A stretch of 64,000 nucleotides of DNA from Gari tellinella (lineage: Eukaryota > Mollusca > Bivalvia > Cardiida > Psammobiidae), in contig OV277870.1 of assembly GCA_922989275.2 (NCBI GenBank), positions 31,020,742-31,084,741 of the forward strand. Direction: 5' to 3'. Of the stretch, positions 1 through 10,665 are shown one piece after another. Under the pieces are notes generated by a model. It worked only from the letters and a program-made list of their open reading frames with translations. It did not search any database and was not told the DNA's origin. Position 1 is the first letter of the stretch, and each line of letters begins with the position of its first letter. The translations under genes and the position numbers were made by a program.

Positions 1-480
1 TAGAAAGACTCCGGTCATTATTCTAGGTCGTATTTTGACACCCGGCCATTATTCGATATCATAGTTTGACTCGCCGGTCATTATTCGATGTCGTAGAATG
101 ACCTCCGATCATTAGATATTGTAGAATGACCCGCGGTCATTATTCGATGTCGTAGAATGACTCCCCGATCATTATTCGATGTCGTAGAATGACCCCCGGT
201 CATTATTCGATGTCGTAGAATGACCCCCTCCCCGTTCGTTTTTCAATGTCATTGAATGAACCCATCGGTCATTATTCTATGTCGTAGAATGACTTTCCCG
301 TAAATTATTCGATGCAGTAGAATGAAGCCATCAGGTATTATTAGATGTCGTAATATAACCCAAGGGTCATATTATGATGTCGTTTAATAATCTAATCCCG
401 CCAGGGTTTATTCAATATGTTAGAAGTACATGTCATTGTACTCTTCTAGTACTTCTACCATTCTCCGATCTCGTAGAATG
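1..480 (-). repeat. 31-32 bp minisatellite, left foldback-associated array
   Basis: Tandem copies of a 31-32 bp monomer read here as GTCATTATTCGATGTCGTAG followed by AATGACCCCC. The same monomer occurs in the opposite orientation at 3,720-3,990, 6,020-6,232 and 9,430-9,660. Copies decay toward the right end, near 420-480. Each monomer contains the inverted pair ATGACC/GGTCAT and an imperfect ATTC...GAAT palindrome. The array runs off the left edge of the window, so its full length is unknown. Confidence 0.85.
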
Positions 481-884
481 ATGCTCGGAAATAATTCGAT
501 GACAAATGTATTAAACAAGTCATGATCTGTTCGACAAACGCGAGTTTGCATTGCAAATGCTACTTCAGGTTACAGTGAAAACATTTATGCAATACTCGAC
601 CTTTCATTGCCAAATTAATAGTTGGCGTTGGTAAAACAAAAACGTTTGAGTGTTATGCTAAAATGAAAGTATGGATTAAGTGTTTAAATGCAGTAAGCAT
701 GTGTCACTCTCATTTGCATATATTCTGTTTAGGTTCAAAATTGAGCCATGACGCTCGTTTTTCACATGTCGAACGCGTTTTGCTCGTAAGCTACGTCGGG
801 TCAGTTTAGGTTTAGCGACAGATAACGTCATTGAAATGGTTGCTAGAAAACCAATCATATATTTACGATGAACTTTTGATAATT
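481..884. other. Unassigned AT-rich spacer
   Basis: No coding, RNA or transposon signature was found. It lies between the left minisatellite and the outer part of the left foldback arm. It may be sequence inserted in, or flanking, the left arm. Confidence 0.4.
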
Positions 885-1564
885 CGATATATTTTATAGA
901 CCTTTAAGAGCTCGAGATATCAGTATTTGATGACTAGAAGGACCCCATGTTATATCACAGAATGCCACTTCATGTCACGGTCAATGTTCGATGTCAATAT
1001 TTGATGCCTCCTTGTCATTATTCGACGTCGTAGAATAAACCCGCTATAGTCGGTGTCAGCTCCTTGAGGGTTAAATTATGTCACATTGTCGAAAATATGT
1101 GTTATCTGAATAAAAAATCATTAGCTACTCGTAAAATCATTATTAGGTTATTTTGTTTTGTACTATGTACTATAAAAACCTAATAAATTTCCATAAAGGC
1201 AAATGTCACTATGTTTCTCCTGCGACACAATATAAGAGAACTAATGTCATTAAAATGGATGTTAGTATTACATACCTTCTAAATCGGGGTATTGTTTCAC
1301 TCGTTCAGCTCTATTCGTATCGAATTACCCTGATAGGCTGTAAACTACGTTCATACAAAAACTCATAATCTATAACGAAGAGATGCAATTTATATAAACT
1401 GCATTTTCACATGGCGCGCTTAATGTAAATTTGAATTTTGACATGTTTATCATTTAAAGTTTAGGTATCTTTCAAGTCATTTGCCCATGGACTAGTTTTG
1501 ATTATGCATCAAGTCAATTTTCTACTAGTTAGGGTTATTTTATACGATACATTACAAAACTGAC

Positions 1565-2330
1565 ATATACTGCAAACCCATATAAAAGGGTTCTTTTAGG
1601 AACAGTCTGATCTGGGTCTACATTGTTTGCGAAGGACAAGTGCACTCTTCTCATGTACACGGTTTGTGAATGACTAGTATACTCGTTTTTAGGATCCAAT
1701 GGGTTAAACTGCGCCTCATAATTGGTAGGGAAAAGGGAGTCATTTTTCGATGGGGGTCAAAGTTTTTCAGGGGGGTCAAAATACTTCATGTGGGGTGTCA
1801 TAGTACTATGACCGGGGGGTCAAATTTCGACGTCGTATTCTACGACATCAAAAAAATGACCGGGGGTGATTCTACGTCGTCGAATTTTGACCGGGTGTCA
1901 TTTTTCGATGGGGGTCAAAATATTTAGTTACCGGGTGTAACGAAGTACATGTATTTTTACCCCCATCGAAAAATGACCCCGGTCAAAATTCGACGACGTA
2001 GAATGACACCCGGTTATTTTTCGATATCGTACAATGACCCCCAGTCATAATTCGACTTCGAAATTTGACCCCCCGGTCATATTACTATGACCCCCTCATG
2101 AAGTAGTTTGACTCCTCCTGAAATATATCGACCCCCATCGAAAAATGAACCCACCCCTCCTGCAATTAAATGACGCAGTTTAACCCATTGTACCCTAGCG
2201 ACGATTATATTAGTTACACACAGTGTACCTGGCAAGATTACACGTGTACTTTGTAAATAGTTAAGACCCAGAAAGGAACCCTATGCTATGGGTTTTCTCC
2301 ATATATCAGTTTTGAAATATATTGTATCAA
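1565..2330. repeat. Core palindrome of foldback copy 1
   Basis: Imperfect palindrome centred near 1,935 (CCGGGTGTAACGAAGTAC). The arms hold alternating blocks such as GGGGGTCAAAATACTTC and TTTTTCGATGGGGGTCA, mirrored on the right as TGACCCCCATCGAAAAA-like blocks. The outer parts of the arms contain CCAATGGGTTAAACTG (1,698-1,713) and CAGTTTAACCCATTG (2,177-2,191). Long CpG-bearing, G-rich/C-rich arms could form a large cruciform or hairpin RNA. Confidence 0.8.
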
Positions 2331-3339
2331 ACATCCCTGGCTAGTCGAAAATGTACTTGACATAACTAGAAATTTGAATTGTCCATTTGAAGTTTCAGAT
2401 GTGAATGAGTTTAAAAGATACATAAAATTTGGATGTTAAACAAGTTAAATTTCAGCCTTATGATAAGAGTGCCATGATAACGTACAGTATACGAAATGCT
2501 GTTCCCGATAGGGTACCGTTAACCCGGTGTCTATCTGTTGGATACTGATGGTAGGGATTACACATTAGAATACATCTATGCAAGTATACAATTTGAAAAG
2601 TCAAAGCCTTTTTATAGTGCCCACCGGGTAAGGAAGCATATTTTGTAAGCAAGTGAGCCCTTAACCCTTACTTCGACAGAAGCGCCCCAGACCGCCTGTA
2701 CCCAATCTGCAAATAAGACAAAGAGTCACTAATAAAATTCGATAATGGTGTTGAATACCGGCTAACAACAAGATGAGAGTAAAGCAGAAAGCTTTCAGGA
2801 ATTTTCTGCATAACATTCATATTGCTGTACGCATTGTCCTGCATTAAACAAGTTAAACATACCGGTATTTAATTTGCACTATTGTCTATGGAGCAAAGGG
2901 TACATACAGATCAAAAGTATTTACAAAAACTCTTTGAAGAGCTTTCTACGTATTAAACCTGTTTTATGAATTGACTTGTCTTTTTTACCTCTATACTTCT
3001 TAACTCAATTGCTGCTATGCCGCTATTGCTCATAACATATTTAACGTTTCAAATGCATTGGCTGTTAGATGCATTATGTCAGGTTTGAATACTTAACCCT
3101 TCACTCTATAGCCTGTTTCTAATGTTCAAAATATGTGAATGGCCACTTAATGAACGTAGTTTACTGTCTATCAGGGGTACTATATACCAATGAACTTGAA
3201 CGAGTAAAAAAACATTGATCCCTTTTACAGCATTAAGTAATATTAACATCGATTTCAGTGGCATTCGTCTTCTTACAATGTATCGCAACAGAAACATTGC
3301 GGCATGTGACTACGAAAATTGATTAGATTGTTGACAGTA

Positions 3340-3545
3340 CAGTAAAACCTCTCTATTACGACCACTAAATTAAGTTGATTATTAGGGTGTTTATCATAGG
3401 TTACCGCTTAAAGCAAGGTGACAGTGAAACAGAAAGCTCCTTTAGGAGCTTTCTGTTTCAATTTCACCTAACTTTAAGTTGTTACCTGTCTATTATACAA
3501 TCAATTAGCCTTCGTTTTAATGGTCGTAATAGAGAGGTTTTACTG
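3340..3545. mobile_element. 206 bp MITE, CAGTAAAACC termini, TA target duplication
   Basis: Terminal inverted repeats are CAGTAAAACCTCTCTATTAC at the left and its complement GTAATAGAGAGGTTTTACTG at the right, matching over about 25 bp. TA dinucleotides flank it at 3,338-3,339 and 3,546-3,547. Uninterrupted versions of the same host sequence occur near 5,831-5,850 and 9,250-9,270 (GACAGTATATTGTACAACA), which proves insertion at TA with duplication. The interior (about 3,408-3,478) is a second hairpin built on CAGAAAGCTCC / GGAGCTTTCTG. It is non-autonomous. The TA duplication fits the Tc1/mariner superfamily, but no transposase is present. Confidence 0.9.
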
Positions 3546-3719
3546 TATATTGTACAATATAGAAGCATCCAATAGTTTAAGTAATGAGCAATCTGACATG
3601 AATTAACCCTGAGGAAGCTAATTGCGACCATATCGGGGTTATCATACGACATTGAAAAATGACAAGGGGTCTTTTTTTGACATCAAATAATTAAATTACC
3701 GGGGGGCAGGGGTGGCATT

Positions 3720-3990
3720 CTATGACATAGAATAATATCAGGGTTCATCCTACGACCTCGAATAATGACCGGAGGAGTCATTCTACGACATCGAATACTG
3801 ACCGGGGAGTCATTCTACGACATCGATAAAGACCGGGGGTCATTGTACGACGTCGAATAATGACCGGGGAGTCATTCTACGACATCGAATAAAGACCGGG
3901 GAGTCATTCTACGACATCGAATAAAGACCGGGGAGTCATTCTACGTCATCGAGTAATGACCGGAGTCATTCAACGACCTTGACTGAGGAC
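3720..3990 (+). repeat. 31-32 bp minisatellite, foldback copy 1 right arm
   Basis: About eight tandem copies of CATTCTACGACATCGAATAA + TGACCGGGGAGT. Spacing between successive CATTCTAC words is 32, 30, 32, 32 and 32 bp. Orientation is opposite to the array at 1-480. Confidence 0.9.
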
Positions 3991-3999
3991 AAGGGTAAT

Positions 4000-4224
4000 G
4001 AGGCCAAAGGTCAAGATAAATGTCACAATGACCTAAACCGTTATAGGTCCCTTTGCAATGGCAAGCTTTTCTCACGCGCCATCTTTGGTAATTCTTGCTG
4101 GTATAATAAAGATATTATAGTTTAAACAAAAGGTACCCGGGCAGACGGAATCACTTCCAGACGCGCAATGTTATCACTACAAACGCCCAGAATTGAGCTT
4201 TGGGGTATAAATACACTTTCAGCA
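4000..4224. repeat. Interspersed repeat fragment with degenerate AGGTCA palindrome
   Basis: Homologous by eye to 7,110-7,330: both share AAAGGTCAAG, a CTCAC...TTTGGTAAnTCTTG segment, AAACAAAAGGTAC and GACGGAATCACTTCCAGAC. The palindrome seen perfectly at 7,124-7,138 is degenerate here. It joins directly onto the left arm of foldback copy 2. Confidence 0.6.
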
Positions 4225-6240
4225 CTTGCAAAACTAACTTAAACAAAATATAAAGGTGAGTAGAAAGGGGGTCATTTTTCGACAGGAGGGGGTCGAAATT
4301 CGACGATGGGGGTCATTTTTCGACGACAGGAGGTCATTCTTCGACGTCGAATTTTGACCGGGGGTCACTTTTCGATGGGGTCAAAATACTTCGTTACACC
4401 GGTGTAAAGAAGTATTTTGACCACCATCGAAAAAAGACCCCCCAGTCATAATACGACGACGTGGAATGACCCCGGTCATTTTTCGATATCGTACAATGAC
4501 CCCCCGGTCATAATTCGACGTCAAAATTTGACCCCCGGTCATAGTACTATGACTCCCCTCATGAAGTATTTTGACCAATTCTGAAATATATCGACCACCA
4601 TCGAATAGTGACCCCTACCCTCTCCAACAATTAAGCGACACAGTTTAACCAATTGGACCCTAGCGACGAGTATATTAGATATTTACAAACAGTGTTCATG
4701 TTAATAGTACACTTGTCCTTTGTAAACAGTGTAGACCCAAGTCAGACTTTGCCCACAGGAGCCCTCTGATATGTGTCAGTTTTGAAATGTATTGTATAAA
4801 ACAACTCTAGCTAGTCGAAAATTGACTTGAATTGTTCACTTACATTTTCAGGTGTGAATGAGTTAAAAGATACATAAAATTTAGATAATAAACAAGTTAA
4901 AATTCAGACATGATAAGCACGCCATGGGAACGTACAGTATACTAAATGCTGTTCCCGAGGGATACCGTTACATGTAACCTGGTGCTTATATGTTGGATGA
5001 TGATGGTAGGGATTACCCGATCTCTTTGATACAAGCTGGTTGCGGGTCTGAGGTATAATTCGTGAACAGCTTATTTATAAATAAGTTAAGGGTGTAATTC
5101 AGCCATGGAGTATGCAGATCGGTGGGGCGGGGGCAGGCATGGTGTGAATTACTTGAGAAAGTTATAAATTACTTTACAAGTTTATAATCACATTGCTAAA
5201 GAGTGCATTTTATTACAATTACCATTATGCAACGTTTACAAAAAAAATTGTAATGAATTAAATTACAACAGCATTGGCAAAGTAATGCATTACATCGTAC
5301 ATTATAGTCCAAAACATTACTAAAAAAAGACTAATAAGCATATCATACATAACTGATAGGTTATCATTTACAAGTTCTTTGTCAACAACATAATCAAAGA
5401 TGCAAAACTTAAGAATACATGTATGCAAGTATACAGTTTGAAAAGTCAAAGCCGTTTTGTCTGTACACTTCTTGATTGAATTACTGCTATAGAGGGGTTC
5501 AACTGTACCAAGACAAAAAGTATAAATGTCACCGCTGCATAAAACACCATTACAGTTTCAAATGCATTGTCTGTTAGATGCATAAAGTCAAACATGAATA
5601 CTAACCCTTTACTCCATAGCCTGTTTCTCTTCTTGAAGATATATGACCACTTATTGAACGTAGTTTAAAGTATATCAGTGGTACTCGATATCAATAAACG
5701 TGAACAAGTAAAACTATTTATCCCCCTTTTACATGTACCTCGTATATATAATATTTATATCGATTCCAATGACATTCGTCTTCTTACAATGTGTCGCAAC
5801 ATGTGTCTATGAAAATATTGATTAGATTATTGACAGTATATTGTACAACATACATGTAGAAGCATCCAATGATTTTTAAAAGTAATTAGCAATCTGACAT
5901 GAATTAATCCTCAGGGTGCTGGTGGCGACATTCAATAATGAGAAGGGGCCTTTGTTTAACATCAAATACGGTAATTATTATACCAGGACAGGGCGTGGCA
6001 TTCTATGAAATATAATAATATCAGGGGGGTCATTCTACGACATCGAATAATGACCGGGGATCATTCTACGACATCGAATAATGACCGGGGAGTCATTCTA
6101 CGACATCGAATAAAGACCAGGGGTCATTCTACGACATCGAGTTATGACCGGGGAGTCATTCTACGACATCAAATAAAGACCGGGGGTCATTCTACGTCAT
6201 CGAATAATGACCGGAGTTATTCAACGACACTGATTGATGA
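4225..6240 (+). mobile_element. Foldback element copy 2 (short left arm, near-complete right half)
   Basis: A short left arm (4,260-4,397) faces the right arm across a centre at about 4,400 (TTACACCGGTGTAAAGAAG). The following 4,800-6,240 segment matches 2,330-3,990 and 7,860-9,690 in the same order: GTGAATGAGTTaAAAGATAC, GTACAGTATAC, TTTGAAAAGTCAAAGCC, the GAACGTAGTTTA block, then a minisatellite array. It lacks the MITE present in copy 1. Confidence 0.7.
6020..6232 (+). repeat. 31-32 bp minisatellite, foldback copy 2
   Basis: About seven copies of the CATTCTACGACATCGAATAA monomer in the same orientation as 3,720-3,990. The short open frames across it are repeat artefacts. Confidence 0.9.
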
Positions 6241-6443
6241 CAATGGGTAATGAGGCAACGTTGCGCAGCGTCCGATCTGGATATAAGTTGTTTGTAGATG
6301 TTGTTAGATGGTGTTAAATGTACGCATAAACATGATAAACTGTTAAATCATATCAGCAAGAGTTGGCAAAACACAACATAACCCGCTTGTAGTGGCTTTA
6401 TTTGAATGATGACAATTTGATAGGTACTTCAGGGCCCAATGTA

Positions 6444-6531
6444 TAAAGTGTTTGAGTTGAGTCTGGGCGTTTGCGCTAATCTGACCAATCAAATACCTGA
6501 CAACGATCTCAGACTCAACTCAACCTCTTTA
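6444..6531. repeat. Short foldback, 22 bp arms
   Basis: TAAAGTGTTTGAGTTGAGTC (6,444-6,463) pairs with the complement GACTCAACTCAACCTCTTTA (6,512-6,531), with about three mismatches. It is an isolated hairpin repeat, perhaps a small MITE remnant. Confidence 0.6.
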
Positions 6532-7109
6532 TTATCTTGAGCTTTTGGTCACTACAGAATTCAAGGTCAAACTGAGGCAACAGATATCACGATACTCACA
6601 ATATTGGTCACTTGCTAAATACGACAATAGTATATTTCGCAGTTGCAAGGTACCTTATTAAAATGTAAAGCCGGGGAACACTAAAAACACAAGTAATGGT
6701 AATAAAAAGATGACAAAACTATACCTGCAAGTGCAGCTTAATAAAGGTTTTACAGTTGTTTTGATACCAACTTTACTTCAGATTTAACGACCGATATCAA
6801 GTTTGAGTCAGTGTCTTGAGACTAGAACAGTTGAAACGAAACCTGCAACCAAGGCACAGATTAGATCAAAGTTTGTTGGTCAAGTTTGTTGTTTTCGAAA
6901 AAATAAACGTAAACCTTTAGTCATGTTTAAAAAGAAATGCATTACGAAAATTCCAAAGCTTTTGTCACGGAGCCCCCTCAAAATCTCCCAACTTTGGGCA
7001 CTGACGTATTGACTTGCCAACTGACAGGTATACTTCTAAACCAATAGAACGTACATGTATGAGCGCCGTGGTACCAAATAAACGCCATAAAAGTTGTTGA
7101 TCGAAAGAT
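6532..7109. other. Unassigned AT-rich DNA
   Basis: No recognisable gene. A short frame at 6,803-7,012 has no family resemblance and no splice or start context worth supporting. Confidence 0.4.
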
Positions 7110-7289
7110 AATGTAAAAGGTCAAGGTCACAGTGACCTGAAAAGTGAATAATTTACAGGCTATGTTATAGATCACTTTGTCATGGCAAGCTGTACTCACA
7201 CACCAACTTTGGTAAATCTTGTTGATGTAGTAAAGAAAATATGTTCTAAACAAAAGGTACATGTGAAGACGGAATCACTTCCAGACACG
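7110..7289. repeat. Interspersed repeat with perfect AGGTCA palindrome
   Basis: Contains AGGTCACAGTGACCT at 7,124-7,138, followed by a segment shared with 4,040-4,200 (CTCACACACCAACTTTGGTA). A related repeat is at 13,975-14,800, with the same palindrome at 14,606-14,620. It abuts the left arm of foldback copy 3. Confidence 0.65.
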
Positions 7290-9690
7290 CGCAATTTTGT
7301 CACTACATACGCCCAAAATTAAGTTTTGGGGTATAAATACACATTTGACAGAAGGGGGTCAATATTCGACGATGGTGGTCCTTTTTCGACGACAGGGGGT
7401 CATTCTACGACGTCGAATTTTGACCGGGGGTCAATTTTCGATGGGGGTCAAAGTACTTCGTTACACCGATGTAACGAAGTATTTTGACCCCCATCGAAAA
7501 ATGACCCCCGGTCAAAATTCGACGACGTAGAATGACCCCCGGTCATTTTTCGATATCGTACAATGACCCCCCGGTCATAATTCGACGTCGAAATTTGACC
7601 CCCCGGTCATAGTACTATGACTCCCCTCATGAAGTGTTTTGACCCCTCCTGAAATATATCGACCCCACCCCTCTTTAGCAATTAACAGACACAGTTTAAC
7701 CCATTGGACCCTTGCGACGAGTATATTAGTCATTTACAAACAGTCTACCTAGCAATAGTACATTTGTCCTTTGTAAACCGTGTAGACCCAGATCAGACTA
7801 ATCCCAAAGGAGCTCTCTGATATGTTTGCAATATATGTCAGTTTTGGTTTTGAAATATATTGTATAAAACAACTCTAGCTAGTCAAAAGTTGGCTTGACA
7901 TAACTAGAAAAAAATTGCATTGTCCACTTGAAGTTTCAGGTGTGAATAAGTTAAAAGATATATACAATTTAGATGATAAACAAGTCAAAATTCAGACTTA
8001 TGATAAGCGCGCCATGGAAACGTACAGTATACTAGGCTAAATGATGTTCCCGATGGGTTACGTTAACCTTGTGCCTATCTGTTGGATATACTGATGGTAG
8101 GGAAACAAGGTGGCTGCGGTGGCTTATTTATAAATAATTTAAGGTAGTAATTCAGTCATGGAGTATGCAGGCCGGTGGGGCGGGAACAGGCATGGTGTGA
8201 ATTACTTGAGAAAGTTATACATTACATTACAAGTGTCACCAATTACATTGCTAAAGAGTGTATTATATTACAATTATTATTACGTTTACATTTGTAATGT
8301 ATTAAATTACAAGTACGTTGGCAAAGTAATGCATTACATCACACATTACATTTTGATAACAGTCAAAAACATTACTGAAAAATAACTAATAAGCATATCA
8401 TATATATCTGATAGGTTATCATTTACAAGTTCTCTGTCAACTAAATAATCAAAGATTCTAAACTTAAGAATACATGGATGCAAGTTTACAGTTTGAAAAG
8501 TCACAGCCTTTTTATAGTGCCAACTGGGTAAGGAAGTATACTTTTGTAAGCAAGTGAGCCCTTAACCCTTTCCTCCACAGTAGCGCCTCAGGCCGCCTGC
8601 ACCTACATCTGCAAATAAGATTAAGATAATAAAATCCAATAATAGTTTTAATTACAGGCGTCAGCTAACAACAAAATGAGTGTAAAGCAGAAAGCATACA
8701 TGAGCTTTCTGCATGAAATTCATATTGCTGTATGCATTGTCCTGCCTTAATCACAGTTAAACGTAGCTAATTTGCAAGCTTGCCTATGGAGCAAAGGGTA
8801 AATACAGACCAAAAGTTTTGTACAAAGCTCTTTGAAGTGCTTTCTACATATTAAACCTGTTATATGAAATGGCATGTCTTTTTTGCCTGTATACTTCTTA
8901 ATTGAATTACTGCTAATTACCAAGACAAAATGTATAAATGTTACTGTTGGACATAACATCATTAAAGTTTCAAATACATTGTCTGTTAGATGCATTATGT
9001 CAGACCTGATTATTTAACCCTTTACTCCTTAGCCTGTTTCTATTCTTGAAGATATGTGACACTTTATTGAGCGTAGTTTACAGTCCATCAGTGGTACTCT
9101 ATACCAATAAACGTTACGTGAACGAGTACAAATATGTATCCCCCTTTTAAAGAACATGTATTTGTAATATTTACATCGGTTCCAATGACATTCATCATCT
9201 AAAAATGTGTCGCAACAGAAACATTGCGGCATGTGACTATGAAAATTGATTAGATTATTGACAGTATATTGTACAACATAGAAGCATCCAATGATTTAGG
9301 TAATTAGCAATCTGATATGAATTTACCCTCAGGGAGCTGATCGCAACTATGGCGGGGTTATTCTACGACATTGAAAAATGACAATGGGTCTTATTTTGAC
9401 ATCAAATACGGTAATTGCCATATCGGGGCAGGGTGGCATTCTATGAAATAGAATGATATCAGGGGGTCATTCTACGACATCGAATAATGACCGGGGTCAT
9501 TCTACGACATCGAATAATGACCGGGGAGTCATTCTACGACATCGAATAATGACCGGGGGTCATTCTACGACATCGAATAATGACCGGCGAGTCAAACTAT
9601 GATATCGAATAATGGCCGTGGTGTCAAAATACGAGCTAGAATATTGACCGGAGTCTTTCTACGACACTGAATGGTGTTATGTGCAATGAG
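7290..9690 (+). mobile_element. Foldback element copy 3 (short left arm, complete right half)
   Basis: The left arm (about 7,350-7,466) and right arm meet near 7,466 (GTTACACCGATGTAACG), forming a strong core palindrome to about 7,640. Sequence from 7,860 to 9,690 follows the copy 1 right arm: GTACAGTATAC, TTTGAAAAGTCAcAGCC, a hairpin at 8,690-8,720, the AGCGTAGTTTACAGTCCATC block at 9,070, the empty MITE site at 9,250-9,270, then minisatellite. Confidence 0.7.
9430..9660 (+). repeat. 31-32 bp minisatellite, foldback copy 3
   Basis: About seven copies of the CATTCTACGACATCGAATAA monomer, degenerating at the right end (GTCAAACTATGATATCGAAT and similar). Same orientation as the arrays in copies 1 (right arm) and 2. 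Confidence 0.9.
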
Positions 9691-10435
9691 GCAACATAAC
9701 GCAGCTTCCGATTTTGATCGCTTTTTGTTTGCTTGTTTGTTTGTTTGTTTGCTTGTTGTTTAGTAAATGCAATTAACTTTACACTCAACATGGTAAACTA
9801 TAAACGCACAACATAGCAAGTGTTGACAAAAACACAAAAGCCCACTCAAAACAACCGACCTGCATTCTTCTTATTTCTTGACAAAAGGGATAAGTTACGA
9901 CAAATCAAAACATCCTCTATGAAAATATGTTAAGGCATTACCTAATAAATACGAATTTTACGCCTTTGATCTTTTTATTCCTCTACTGGAGATAAAAGAT
10001 CAACTTTATACAGTGATGGATATATACCATAAGAAAATAGTTTCTATATCCTAGCAAAGTGTACATTAAAGCAGGCTGAAGTAAAGCAGAATGCGCAATC
10101 TGCTTTACTTTTAACCTGCTCTAAGTGGTCATCTGTCTTTAAAGCTAGAAAAAGGCTGTGGGGTAGTTGGTAAAACCAAAGAAACCGCGGCAAGATAGGA
10201 AGATTTCTTGGAATGAATGTCAATACGAGCGTATTGTAAATTCTGATTATACGCTTTCTCGGAGTCGTGGTGCATGTGTGATTGGGGTTTACTCAGCCTG
10301 CTACGTCGAAATTAAATCAATAATCGAACAAGAGTAATTGGTAGATCGTAAATGTATACTTGTAAAAGGGTAAACGGTTCTGGATTCGATACCCATAAGG
10401 TTGTCCATTGATAGGCAGACACACTTACAATTCAA
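9690..10435. other. AT-rich spacer with (TTTG)n, a hairpin and a tRNA-like B-box
   Basis: Holds a TTTG-type tract at 9,725-9,760. A hairpin at about 10,070-10,125 is built on AAGCAGGctGAAGTAAAGCA and its complement, and resembles the interior hairpins of the CAGTAAAACC MITE family. A B-box-like GGTTCTGGATTCGATACC lies at 10,376-10,393. No gene was recognised. Confidence 0.4.
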
Positions 10436-10665
10436 TCAATATAATTTATTCACTCAAAACTTAGGTTTAAAACAACTTTAACATATGCAAAACTGACTTT
10501 AAACAAAATATCAAGGATTTTTGAAGGGGGGTCATATTTCGACAGGGGGGTCATAATTCGACGATGGGGGTCATAATTCGACGATGGGAGGTCATTCTAC
10601 GACGTCGAATTTTGACCGGGGGGTCACTTTTCGATGGGGGTCAAAATACTTCGTTACACCGGCAC
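10436..10665 (+). mobile_element. Foldback element copy 4, truncated left arm
   Basis: Matches the left-arm lead-in and arm of copies 2 and 3 (GCAAAACTGACTTTAAACAA, then GGGGTCAT...TTCGACGATGGGGGTCAT blocks). It ends just before the palindrome centre at CTTCGTTACACCGG. No right arm follows, so the copy is 3'-truncated. Confidence 0.7.

Larger units (their letters stand above)
885..3990. mobile_element. Giant foldback element, copy 1 (long imperfect inverted repeat)
   Basis: Sequence from about 885 to 1,935 matches, in reverse complement, sequence running from about 1,940 to 3,760. Anchors seen on both sides: the segment with CCTGATAGGCTGTAAACTAC (1,330-1,350) against GAACGTAGTTTACTGTCTAT (3,153-3,172); the segment around 1,000-1,070 against 3,600-3,720 (TTAACCCTgAgGgAGCT and the following minisatellite-like motifs); and the core at 1,565-1,935 against 1,940-2,330. 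The right arm is longer because of insertions, including the MITE at 3,340-3,545. No transposase is encoded. Structurally it resembles foldback-type elements, in which long repeat-rich inverted arms are typical; the family is not identified. Confidence 0.7.

Noticed and set aside
1..480. CRISPR-like array (regular ~32 bp repeat)
   Set aside because: Monomers are contiguous with no unique spacers, and the setting is eukaryotic.
10376..10393. tRNA gene suggested by GGTTCTGGATTCGATACC
   Set aside because: No cloverleaf could be drawn with a matching A-box and acceptor stem; kept only as a B-box-like relic.
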